Below are positions 34,824-42,455 of a DNA stretch of 64,000 nucleotides, in pieces; position 1 is the first letter of the stretch; the number at the start of each line of letters is the position of its first letter. The DNA lies in assembly GCA_029202525.1 (NCBI GenBank), contig CP119325.1, positions 2,826,001 through 2,890,000 of the forward strand. The letters are read 5' to 3'. Made by a program: the position numbers and the translations under genes. The notes below the pieces were generated by a model. It searched no databases and was not told where the DNA came from. It saw nothing but the letters and a program-made list of their open reading frames with translations. The DNA comes from Candidatus Pseudomonas phytovorans (GTDB lineage Bacteria > Pseudomonadota > Gammaproteobacteria > Pseudomonadales > Pseudomonadaceae).

Positions 34824-36293
34824 TTATATGCCCCAACGCGGAATGTGGTGGCTACCCATGGAAATACACACGTTCTTGATTTCTGCAAACACCTCGAAGC
34901 TGTACTGCCCACCTTCACGCCCGGTACCGGAACCCTTCACGCCGCCGAACGGCTGGCGCAGGTCGCGTACGTTCTGGCTGTTGATGAACACCATGCCGGC
35001 CTCGATGCCACGCGCCAGGCGGTGGGCCTTGCCGATGTCCTGGGTCCAGATGTACGAGGCCAGGCCGTACTCGGTGTCGTTGGCCAGCTGCAGCGCCTCG
35101 GCTTCGTCCTTGAACGGGATCAGGCACACCACCGGGCCGAAAATCTCTTCCTGGGCAATGCGCATTTTGTTGTTCACATCGGCAAACACCGTAGGCTGGA
35201 TGAATTGCCCCTTGGCCAGGTGCGCCGGCAGGTTGGCCGGGCGCTCCAGGCCACCGGCGACCAGGCGTGCGCCTTCTTCGATGCCGATGCGTATATAGCC
35301 GGTGACCTTGTCGTAATGCTGCTGGGTGATCATCGAGCCGACCTGGGTTTTCGGGTCGGTCGGGTCGCCGACGATCAGGCGCTTGGCGCGGGCAGCGAAC
35401 TCGGCGACAAACTGCGGGTACACGCTTTCCTGGATGAAGATCCGGCTACCAGCGGTGCACCGCTCGCCATTCAGCGAGAAGATGGTGAACAGCGCAGCGT
35501 CCAGGGCGCGGTCGAGATCGGCATCTTCGAAGATCAGCACCGGCGACTTGCCACCCAGTTCCATCGAATACTTTTTCAGGCCGGCGGTCTGCATGATCTT
35601 CTTGCCGGTGGCAGTGCCGCCAGTGAAGGAGATGGCGCGTACATCCGGGTGGCGTACCAGGGCGTCGCCAGCCGTGGCACCGTAACCCTGAATCACGTTG
35701 AGCACGCCATTGGGGATGCCCGCTTCAACCGCCAGGCGGCCCAGCTCGTTGGCCGTCAGCGGCGACAGTTCGCTCATCTTCAGCACGGCGGTGTTACCCA
35801 GCGCCAGGCACGGCGCGGTCTTCCAGGTGGCGGTCATGAACGGTACGTTCCACGGGCTCACCAGGCCGCACACACCCACCGGCTGGTACAGGGTGTAGTT
35901 GAGCATCTGGTCGTCGACCGGGTAGCTGTGGCCGTCCATGCGCGTGCACACTTCGGCGAAGAAGTCGAAGTTGTGCGAGGCTCGCGGGATCAGCACGTTT
36001 TTGGTCTGGTGGATCGGCAGGCCGGTATCGAGGGTTTCCAGCTCGGCCAGTTTCGGCACGTTCTGCTCGATCAGCTCACCTAGCTTGCGCATCAGCCGGG
36101 CACGTTCTTTGGCCGGGGTGTTGGCCCACTTCGGGAAGGCTTCTTTCGCCGCAGCAACAGCCTGGGCCACTTCCTCGGCGCCGCCGCTGGCGACTTCGCA
36201 GATGGCATCGCCGGTGGCCGGGTTGTAGTTGACGAAGGTGTCTTTGCTTTCGACCTCACGGCCGTTGATCCAGTGCTTGATCATGCTGCTCAT
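34824..36293 (-). CDS. hpaE: 5-carboxymethyl-2-hydroxymuconate semialdehyde dehydrogenase
   Basis: A 489-residue aldehyde dehydrogenase. The cofactor motif is SPWNVPFMTATWKTAPCLALGN, the base lies in MELGGKS and the catalytic Cys in NGERCTAGSR. It oxidises the ring-cleavage semialdehyde to 5-carboxymethyl-2-hydroxymuconate. The ATG at 36293 overlaps the hpaG2 stop as ATGA, which indicates translational coupling. Length and motifs match HpaE, but the assignment rests on operon context as well as similarity to the ALDH family. Confidence 0.92.
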   Translation of the reverse strand: MSSMIKHWINGREVESKDTFVNYNPATGDAICEVASGGAEEVAQAVAAAKEAFPKWANTPAKERARLMRKLGELIEQNVPKLAELETLDTGLPIHQTKNVLIPRASHNFDFFAEVCTRMDGHSYPVDDQMLNYTLYQPVGVCGLVSPWNVPFMTATWKTAPCLALGNTAVLKMSELSPLTANELGRLAVEAGIPNGVLNVIQGYGATAGDALVRHPDVRAISFTGGTATGKKIMQTAGLKKYSMELGGKSPVLIFEDADLDRALDAALFTIFSLNGERCTAGSRIFIQESVYPQFVAEFAARAKRLIVGDPTDPKTQVGSMITQQHYDKVTGYIRIGIEEGARLVAGGLERPANLPAHLAKGQFIQPTVFADVNNKMRIAQEEIFGPVVCLIPFKDEAEALQLANDTEYGLASYIWTQDIGKAHRLARGIEAGMVFINSQNVRDLRQPFGGVKGSGTGREGGQYSFEVFAEIKNVCISMGSHHIPRWGI

Positions 36294-37054
36294 GCCTTGT
36301 TGTTCTTGAAGAAGTCAGCTTCGCTGACGATACGGTTGACCAGGCGACCGACGCCTTCCACTTCCACCACCACTTCATCACCCGGCACCACATCGGCCAG
36401 GCCTTCTGGCGTGCCGGTGGCGATCATGTCGCCCGGTTGCAGGGTCATGAAGCTGGAGAAGTATTCGATCAGGTGCGGGATGTCGAAGATCATGTCTGCC
36501 GTGGTGCCTTCCTGCTTCAACTCACCGTTGATCCAGGTGCGCAGCTTCAGGTTGCTGACGTCTGGCACATCGGCGGCGTCGACGATCCACGGGCCGACCG
36601 GGGTGGTGGCGTCCCGATTCTTCACCCGCAGGTTGGGGCGGTAGTAGTTTTCCAGGTAGTCGCGGATGGCGTAGTCGTTGCACACGGTGTAGCCGGCTAC
36701 GTAGTCCAGAGCGTTCTCGCGTTTGACGTTCTTCGCCGCTTTGCCGATGACCGCCACCAGTTCGCACTCGTAGTGCATGTACTCGACGTTGTCCGGGCGC
36801 CAGGTGACCTGGTTGTGGCCGGTGTAGGTGCCCGGCGACTTGATGAACGCCAGCGGTTCGGTGGGCGGCGCGAAGGCCAGCTCTTTGGCGTGGTCGGCGT
36901 AGTTCAGGCCCAGGGCGAACATGCTGCCGGTGGCGGGTGGCAGCCAGGTGACCTGGTCCTGATGGACCAGGCGGCCGTCGGCCAGGCGCAGGTGATCGTC
37001 TTCGACAGTGACATCGTGGACCTGGCCGTCGAACTGGATACGGGCGTGTTTCAC
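36290..37054 (-). CDS. hpaG2: HpaG2 decarboxylase/isomerase half
   Basis: A 254-residue FAH-superfamily protein. Metal-binding acidic residues lie in YECELVAVIG and the typical end motif is TGTPEGLADVVPGDEVVVEVEGVG. In E. coli a single HpaG has two such domains for decarboxylation of 5-oxo-pent-3-ene-1,2,5-tricarboxylate and isomerisation of the product. Here, as in other Pseudomonas, the two halves are separate genes. It overlaps hpaE by four bases and follows hpaG1 by ten. Confidence 0.92.
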   Translation of the reverse strand: MKHARIQFDGQVHDVTVEDDHLRLADGRLVHQDQVTWLPPATGSMFALGLNYADHAKELAFAPPTEPLAFIKSPGTYTGHNQVTWRPDNVEYMHYECELVAVIGKAAKNVKRENALDYVAGYTVCNDYAIRDYLENYYRPNLRVKNRDATTPVGPWIVDAADVPDVSNLKLRTWINGELKQEGTTADMIFDIPHLIEYFSSFMTLQPGDMIATGTPEGLADVVPGDEVVVEVEGVGRLVNRIVSEADFFKNNKA

Positions 37055-37064
37055 AGGTAATTCC

Positions 37065-37724
37065 TCACTCGGCGACGATGTGGTTGGTCAGCTTGCCCAG
37101 GCCGTCGATCTCGATATCGACGCGGTCGCCTGGCTGTACATCGACGCGGCCCTCGGGGGTGCCGGTAATCAGGATGTCGCCAGCATGCAGGGTCATGAAT
37201 TCGCTGATCTCGGCGATCAACTGGGCCACGGTGCGCACACAGTTGGCGGTGTTGTTGTGCTGGCGCAGTTCGCCATTCACATACAGGCGCAGGCCCAAGG
37301 CATCGGGGTTGACCACCTGGCTGGCGGGTACCAGCTCGGGGCCGACCGGGCAGAAGCCGTCGCGGCACTTGGCCTTGACTGCCGGGCGGTAGTAGCTGTC
37401 TTCGGGCAGGCTCACTTCGTTGACGATGGTGTAGCCCGCCACATGCTTCAGGGCATCGGCCACGCTGACGCGGCTGGCGTCCTTGCCAATCACCACGCCG
37501 AGCGCCGGGCCAGGTTGCAGGCGCTGCACACCGGCCGGGAACACCACCTGACCTTCATGCTGGTTGCGGGTGTTCGGGGTCTTGACGAACAACACCGGCT
37601 TGACCGGCAGTTGCTTGTACGGTGCTTCGACGAACGCCGCTTGGTGCTGCTGCAGCAAACCCTGGTAGTTCAGCGCGACGCCAAACAGGGTGCCGCTGGC
37701 AACGTCATGCAGGGCATGGCTCAT
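37065..37724 (-). CDS. hpaG1: HpaG1 decarboxylase/isomerase half
   Basis: A 219-residue FAH-superfamily protein, the shorter N-terminal half of HpaG: LFGVALNYQG near the start, PALGVVIGKDASRV in the metal-binding region and TGTPEGRVDVQPGDRVDIEIDGLG at the end. It is the first gene of the eight-gene leftward catabolic operon. Upstream lie two TTAA-N4-TTAA sites 20 bp apart that probably bind HpaR. Confidence 0.92.
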   Translation of the reverse strand: MSHALHDVASGTLFGVALNYQGLLQQHQAAFVEAPYKQLPVKPVLFVKTPNTRNQHEGQVVFPAGVQRLQPGPALGVVIGKDASRVSVADALKHVAGYTIVNEVSLPEDSYYRPAVKAKCRDGFCPVGPELVPASQVVNPDALGLRLYVNGELRQHNNTANCVRTVAQLIAEISEFMTLHAGDILITGTPEGRVDVQPGDRVDIEIDGLGKLTNHIVAE

Positions 37725-37769
37725 GCTCTTCTCCTGGCAGTGCAGGGCGGTGGCCGTCCTGCGGATTTC

Positions 37770-37803
37770 GTTAATGTGTTAATGTTATAGTTAATATGTT
37801 AAC
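37770..37803. promoter_or_regulatory. paired HpaR-type operators upstream of hpaG1
   Basis: GTTAATGTGTTAAT (37770-37783) and GTTAATATGTTAAC (37790-37803) each contain TTAA-N4-TTAA. Their centres are 20 bp apart, two helical turns, so two dimers would bind the same face. They lie 46-79 bases before hpaG1 and also face hpaA, divergent at 37896. Confidence 0.7.
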
Positions 37804-37895
37804 GATGGTCAAGGGGTGGCCTGTAGCGCCTGCCGGCAAGGCAGTGCACCATGGGCCATCGTCAACAGGGTCAAGCGATTTGCGAGCAAGCAGCC

Positions 37896-38801
37896 ATGAG
37901 CGACCGGCATCCGATACCGAACATCAACATCGGCCAGGTCTATGACCAGCGCTACAGCGACAGCGAGGTGCATTACGACCGGCTGGGCAACCTGGCGGGC
38001 TTTTTCGGGCGCAACATGCCGGTGCACCGGCATGACCGGTTTTTTCAGGTGCATTACGTGAAGTCGGGCACGGTGCGGGTGTACCTGGACGACCAGCAGT
38101 ACATCGAGGGCGGGCCGATGTTTTTCCTCACGCCGCCGACGGTGGCACACGCGTTCGTCACCGAAGCGGACAGCGACGGGCACGTGCTGACCGTGCGCCA
38201 GCAACTGGTCTGGCAATTGATCGAAGCCGATGCCAGCCTGCTGCCGGCGGGCATGCAGGTGCAGCCGGCCTGCGTGGCGCTGGGCAACCTGCCGTCTGAA
38301 TACAAGGCCGAGGCGCAGCGCCTGCAAGGCTGGCTGGACGCCTTGAGCGACGAATTTGCCACCCAGCAACCGGGGCGTGAGGCGGCGCTGCAGTCGTTGA
38401 CCCGGTTGATCATGATCAGCCTGCTGCGGCTGTGCCCCAACTCGCTGGAGTCGACCCCGGCCCGGCATGAAGACCTGAAGATCTTCCACCGTTTCAACGC
38501 GCTGATCGAAGCGCATTATCTTGAACACTGGCCGCTGGCCCGCTACGCCCGGCAGATCGGCGTGACCGAGGCGCGCCTGAACGATGTGTGCCGGCGCATC
38601 GCCGACTTGCCGTCCAAACGCCTGGTGCTGGAGCGGCTGATGCAGGAAGCCAAGCGCCTGTTGCTGTTTTCCGGCAGCACGGCCAACGAAATCTGTTACC
38701 AGCTTGGCTTCAAGGACCCGGCCTATTTCAGCCGTTTCTTCAACCGTTACGCCAAGCTCACGCCCGGGGAATACCGCCAGCGGCAGGCGGGGTTGCAATG
38801 A
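37896..38801 (+). CDS. hpaA: HpaA, AraC-family activator of 4-hydroxyphenylacetate genes
   Basis: A 301-residue AraC-family regulator with an N-terminal cupin (MPVHRHDRFFQVHYVKSGTVRVYL, metal-site-like His pair) and C-terminal tandem helix-turn-helix (YARQIGVTEARLNDVCRRIADLPS and ANEICYQLGFKDPAYFSRFFNRYAKLTPGEYR). In E. coli, HpaA activates the hydroxylase genes when bound to hydroxyphenylacetate. It is divergent from hpaG1. The ATG at 37896 was chosen over a frame starting at 37851 because the protein starts like the family. Confidence 0.9.
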   Translation: MSDRHPIPNINIGQVYDQRYSDSEVHYDRLGNLAGFFGRNMPVHRHDRFFQVHYVKSGTVRVYLDDQQYIEGGPMFFLTPPTVAHAFVTEADSDGHVLTVRQQLVWQLIEADASLLPAGMQVQPACVALGNLPSEYKAEAQRLQGWLDALSDEFATQQPGREAALQSLTRLIMISLLRLCPNSLESTPARHEDLKIFHRFNALIEAHYLEHWPLARYARQIGVTEARLNDVCRRIADLPSKRLVLERLMQEAKRLLLFSGSTANEICYQLGFKDPAYFSRFFNRYAKLTPGEYRQRQAGLQ

Positions 38802-38894
38802 AATGGCCATGGCGGCGCACCCGGTACGTGTTGTTGTTTGCACTGGATGGTCGCAGCTCGTGCGCCTGGCCTGAATGGGTTTTCCGTGGAACAG

Positions 38895-38908
38895 ATTGCA
38901 CTTTCCAT
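38895..38908. promoter_or_regulatory. second copy of the hydroxylase-upstream motif
   Basis: ATTGCACTTTCCAT is the exact reverse complement of the 14 bases at 27833-27846, and GGAAC lies on its left as the counterpart of GTTCC there. It is 48 bases before the second hpaR gene. Shared binding by one regulator is inferred. Confidence 0.45.
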
Positions 38909-38956
38909 CGTGCATGCCCTTAAAATCGTGAATTGAGAAAAACCACAGGTTTGACC

Positions 38957-39379
38957 ATGACCAAGACGCAACCCTCGCTGACCCTGAGCCTGTTGCAGGC
39001 CCGGGAGGCCGCGATGGCATTTTTCAGGCCGCTGCTGAACGCGCACGACCTGACCGAGCAGCAATGGCGGGTGATCCGCATCCTCAAGCAGCATGGCGAG
39101 CTGGAGAATTACCAGCTGGCGGAGCTGGCCTGCATCCTCAAACCGAGCATGACCGGGGTGCTGGGGCGGCTGGAGCGCGACGGGCTGGTGCGCCGGCAGA
39201 AGGCCGCGCAGGACCAGCGGCGGGTATTCGTGACGCTGACCGAAGGCGGCGAGGCGTGCTTTGCCTCGATGAAGGAGGGCATGGAGGCCAACTACCAGAA
39301 GATCCAGGCGCAGTTTGGGGAAGAGAAGCTGCAGCAACTGATGGCGTTGCTGAATGAGCTGAAGCGTATCGAGCCATAG
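38957..39379 (+). CDS. hpaR: HpaR, MarR-family repressor (copy 2)
   Basis: A 140-residue MarR-family protein of the same length as the copy at 26696 and nearly the same in the DNA-binding helix (LAELACILKPSMTGVLGRLERDGL), with most differences in the wing and the C-terminus. Both copies match HpaR. It lies 155 bases after hpaA, at the opposite end of the catabolic cluster from copy 1. No TTAA-N4-TTAA site precedes it; instead it has the 14-bp motif shared with the hydroxylase genes. The two paralogues may therefore serve the upper and lower operons separately. Confidence 0.88.
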   Translation: MTKTQPSLTLSLLQAREAAMAFFRPLLNAHDLTEQQWRVIRILKQHGELENYQLAELACILKPSMTGVLGRLERDGLVRRQKAAQDQRRVFVTLTEGGEACFASMKEGMEANYQKIQAQFGEEKLQQLMALLNELKRIEP

Positions 39380-39438
39380 CATCGCAACAGGCCACTTTCA
39401 TTGAACTGCACATCAACCCGTTGTCCGGAGCCTGCACC

Positions 39439-39930
39439 ATGAGCAACACGCAATTCCGCCAGCCCGTCGTCGCTGACGCCGAGCGCTGCTACCAGATCGA
39501 GATCGGCGCCTACGAAGGCGACGAGGCCGCCACCCTGGAAAAGATCCGCACCCGCATCAGCCAGTATCCACAAGGCTTCCTGCTGCTCGAAGACCCGCAA
39601 GGCATCGTCGGCTTCATCAATTCCGGCTGCGCCCATAAAGTGGTGATGTCCGACGAAGCATTCAAAGAACTGGTCGGGCATGACCCGCTGGCGCCCAACG
39701 TGGTGATCATGTCAGTGGTGGTCGACCCTTCCCACCAAGGCAAGGGCTACGCCAGGCTGTTGATGAATGAATTCATCGCGCGCATGAAGGCGCAAGGCAA
39801 GCAGACCATCCACCTGATGTGCAAGGAACAGCATGTCGAGTTGTACCGCAAGATGGGCTACCAGTACGTGCGACCTTCGCCTTCCGACCACGGTGGCATG
39901 GCCTGGCACGAAATGGTCATGGGTCTCTGA
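39439..39930 (+). CDS. GNAT-family N-acetyltransferase (aralkylamine type?)
   Basis: A 163-residue GNAT protein. The acetyl-CoA site is visible as VVVDPSHQGKGYARLLMNEF, and the N-terminal part (CYQIEIGAYEGDEAATLEKIRTRI) plus FLLLEDPQGIVGFINSG has the arrangement of arylalkylamine N-acetyltransferase-like proteins. If so it could acetylate tyramine or dopamine, but the subfamily is not certain. The ATG at 39439 has CCGGAG upstream. It follows the second hpaR by 59 bases and ends convergent with ansB. Confidence 0.75.
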   Translation: MSNTQFRQPVVADAERCYQIEIGAYEGDEAATLEKIRTRISQYPQGFLLLEDPQGIVGFINSGCAHKVVMSDEAFKELVGHDPLAPNVVIMSVVVDPSHQGKGYARLLMNEFIARMKAQGKQTIHLMCKEQHVELYRKMGYQYVRPSPSDHGGMAWHEMVMGL

Positions 39931-39983
39931 TCCGATAGCGAAGAATACCTCAGCAGCCGGCGACTGCTGAGGTTGTTGCTATC

Positions 39984-41072
39984 TCAGTATTCCCAGAAGA
40001 TCCGCTGCAGCTCTTTGCTGTCCTGCGTCTTGGTCATTGCCACCATCGCCAGAATCCGCGCCTTCTGCGGATTCAGGTCATGGGCTACCACCCAGTCGTT
40101 CTTGTCGTCCGGCTGCTCGGCGTTACGCAGCACGAAGCCACCCTGGTTGACGTGCGACGAGCGGATGATCTGCACGCCGTTTTTACGCAGCTCCTGCAGC
40201 GCCGGCACTACCCGCGACGATACCGAACCGTTGCCGGTACCGGCATGGATCAGCGCCTTGGCACCGTTCTGGGCCAGCGCCTTGTAGGCGGTGTCGGTCA
40301 CGTTGCCATAGCCATAGGCAATGTCCACCTGCGGCAGGCTGCTGATCTGCTTGATGTCGAACTCGGAATTGACGGTGTGGCGCTTGGCCGGCAGGCGGAA
40401 CCAGTACGATTTGCCTTCCACCACCATGCCCATCGGGCCCCAGGCGCTCTTGAAGGCCTCGGTTTTGATGTTGACCGACTTGCTCACGTCACGACCCGAC
40501 TGGATCTCGTCGTTCATGGTCACCAGCACGCCCTTGCCACGCGACTGCTTGTCGCTGGCCACGGCCACGGCGTTGTACAGGTTGAGCATGCCATCGGCGG
40601 ACATGGCAGTGCCCGGGCGCATCGAGCCAACCACCACGATCGGCTTGTCGGTCTTCTCTACCAGGTTGAGGAAGTAGGCGGTTTCTTCCAGGGTGTCGGT
40701 GCCGTGGGTGATGACGATACCGTCGACGTCCTTGCTTTCGGCCAGCTCGGCGACGCGTTTGCCCAGCTTGAGCAGGTCTTCGTTGCTGATGCTTTCCGAG
40801 GCGATCTGCATCACCTGTTCGCCACGTACATTGGCGATGTCGGCCAGTTCCGGCACGCCGGCGATCAGCTTGTCGACGCCGACCTTGGCGGCCTGGTAAG
40901 TGGCGCTGTTGGCGGCGCTGGCACCGGCGCCGGCAATGGTGCCGCCAGTGGCGAGGATGACCACGTTGGCCAGCTTCTGCTGGGTTTCGGCCTCTTTGGC
41001 GGAGGCAGTGGCGGGCAGGATCAGCAGCAGGGCGAGTGCGCTGGGGGCGAAGGTTTTAAGTGCGGCATTCAT
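39984..41072 (-). CDS. ansB: periplasmic glutaminase-asparaginase
   Basis: A 362-residue type II L-asparaginase/glutaminase that releases ammonia from asparagine and glutamine in the periplasm. A signal peptide ends near residue 25 (TASA-KEAE). The two catalytic threonine motifs are ATGGTIAGAG and ITHGTDTLEETA, with the Lys of the acid pocket further on. It matches the Pseudomonas 7A type. The ATG at 41072 was preferred to a frame that extends 183 bases upstream. Acidic amino acid made here could be taken up by the symporters in this window. Confidence 0.93.
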   Translation of the reverse strand: MNAALKTFAPSALALLLILPATASAKEAETQQKLANVVILATGGTIAGAGASAANSATYQAAKVGVDKLIAGVPELADIANVRGEQVMQIASESISNEDLLKLGKRVAELAESKDVDGIVITHGTDTLEETAYFLNLVEKTDKPIVVVGSMRPGTAMSADGMLNLYNAVAVASDKQSRGKGVLVTMNDEIQSGRDVSKSVNIKTEAFKSAWGPMGMVVEGKSYWFRLPAKRHTVNSEFDIKQISSLPQVDIAYGYGNVTDTAYKALAQNGAKALIHAGTGNGSVSSRVVPALQELRKNGVQIIRSSHVNQGGFVLRNAEQPDDKNDWVVAHDLNPQKARILAMVAMTKTQDSKELQRIFWEY

Positions 41073-41162
41073 CGTTATTGTTCTCTCTCTTCCTAGTGAG
41101 ATGATTTTTTGAGTCGCGCAGGCTTGAAGGCATCTTTCATACCAACCCTGCGCGCGATGCTT

Positions 41163-41279
41163 TTGTAGGAGCGGCCTTGTGTCGCGAAAGGGGTGCGTAG
41201 CGCCCCCGGAAATTGGCGCCATAACACACATTGCCGGGGCTGCTGCGCAGCCCATCGCGACACAAGGCCGCTCCTACAA
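41163..41279. repeat. REP inverted pair with 25-bp perfect arms
   Basis: 41163-41187 and 41255-41279 are exact reverse complements (TTGTAGGAGCGGCCTTGTGT type), separated by a region with smaller GC-rich hairpins. It lies upstream of ansB and of rbsB, which are divergent. Confidence 0.85.
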
Positions 41280-41392
41280 GGGGCAGTGTTCCATTCGACA
41301 TTCCGAACAAACATAGGAAAAGGTGTTCGGTTTTTCGGAAAAATCTGGATAATCAGCTCAGCCAGCGCTTAGGCCCCAAGCGCCAAACGCAT

Positions 41393-41421
41393 TTGACAAA
41401 ATCAGGTCTTGTTTCCATAGT
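41393..41421 (+). promoter_or_regulatory. rbsB promoter
   Basis: TTGACA at 41393-41398 and CATAGT at 41416-41421 with a 17-base spacer. The RbsR-type operator begins eight bases after the -10 box, so repressor binding would block initiation. Confidence 0.6.
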
Positions 41422-41428
41422 TAGGTAC

Positions 41429-41442
41429 CGCAAACGTTTGCG
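41429..41442. promoter_or_regulatory. RbsR (LacI-family) operator
   Basis: CGCAAACGTTTGCG is a perfect 14-bp palindrome of the LacI-family AAACGTTT type, 35 bases before rbsB. RbsR is encoded in the operon, so it probably autoregulates through this site and is released by ribose. Confidence 0.85.
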
Positions 41443-41477
41443 ATCCGATAAAAAAACAAGATTCGGAGTCATCGTCC

Positions 41478-42437
41478 ATGAAACTGCCGTTCCCCGGTCG
41501 TCTGCTGGCCCTCGCTGTCGTTTCCTCCCTTTCTCTCGCCCTGCCATTGTCTGCCGCCCATGCCGAAGACAAGCCCAAGGTCGCCCTGGTGATGAAGTCA
41601 CTGGCCAACGAGTTCTTCCGCACCATGGAAGACGGCGCCAAGGACTACCAGAAAGCCCACGCCGATGAATTTGACCTGATCGCCAACGGCATCAAGAACG
41701 AAACCGATACCAGCGAACAGATCCGCATTGTCGAGCAGATGGTCAATTCCGGCGCCAAGGCGCTGGTGATTGCCCCAGCGGATTCCAAGGCACTGGTGTC
41801 AGCGGTGAAGAAAGCCATGGACCAGGGTGTGGTGGTGATCAACATCGACAACCGCCTGGACCCTGACCTGCTCAAGAGCAAAGGCATCAGCGTACCCTTC
41901 GTCGGCCCCGACAACCGCAAGGGCGCGCGGCTGGTTGGCGACTATCTTGCCAACGAGAAGCTCAAGGCCGGTGACCAGGTCGGCATCATCGAAGGCGTGC
42001 CGACCACCACCAACGCCCAGCAGCGCACCGCCGGTTTCAAGGACGCCATGGACGCCGCGCAGATGAAAATCGTCTCGGTGCAAAGCGGCAATTGGGAAAT
42101 CGACAAAGGCAACGCCGTCGCCGCCTCCATGCTCAACGAATACCCCGACCTGAAAGCCCTGCTGGCCGGCAACGACAGCATGGCCCTGGGCGCCGTTTCG
42201 GCCGTGCGTGCAGCCGGCAAGGCCGGCCAGGTGCAAGTGGTGGGCTACGACAACATCAATGCCATCAAGCCGATGCTTGACGATGGTCGCGTGCTGGCCA
42301 CCCTCGACCAGGCGGCCAGCCAGCAGGCGGTGTACGGCATTCAGGCCGCGCTGAAGATGGTCAAGGGCGAGAAGCCTGATGTGGATGCCGACAACGTCAT
42401 CCAGACCCCGGTCGAACTCATCACTAAAAAGCCCTGA
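41478..42437 (+). CDS. rbsB: ribose ABC transporter substrate-binding protein
   Basis: A 319-residue periplasmic sugar-binding protein with a signal peptide (to about 30, ending AHA). The two-lobed type I fold begins with KPKVALVMKSLANEFF, and ligand residues are in segments like NRLDPDL and GNDSMALGAV, as in ribose and related binding proteins. It delivers ribose to RbsAC. First gene of the operon, directly behind the RbsR-type operator. Confidence 0.93.
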   Translation: MKLPFPGRLLALAVVSSLSLALPLSAAHAEDKPKVALVMKSLANEFFRTMEDGAKDYQKAHADEFDLIANGIKNETDTSEQIRIVEQMVNSGAKALVIAPADSKALVSAVKKAMDQGVVVINIDNRLDPDLLKSKGISVPFVGPDNRKGARLVGDYLANEKLKAGDQVGIIEGVPTTTNAQQRTAGFKDAMDAAQMKIVSVQSGNWEIDKGNAVAASMLNEYPDLKALLAGNDSMALGAVSAVRAAGKAGQVQVVGYDNINAIKPMLDDGRVLATLDQAASQQAVYGIQAALKMVKGEKPDVDADNVIQTPVELITKKP

Positions 42438-42455
42438 CACCCAGGAGAAACGGCC

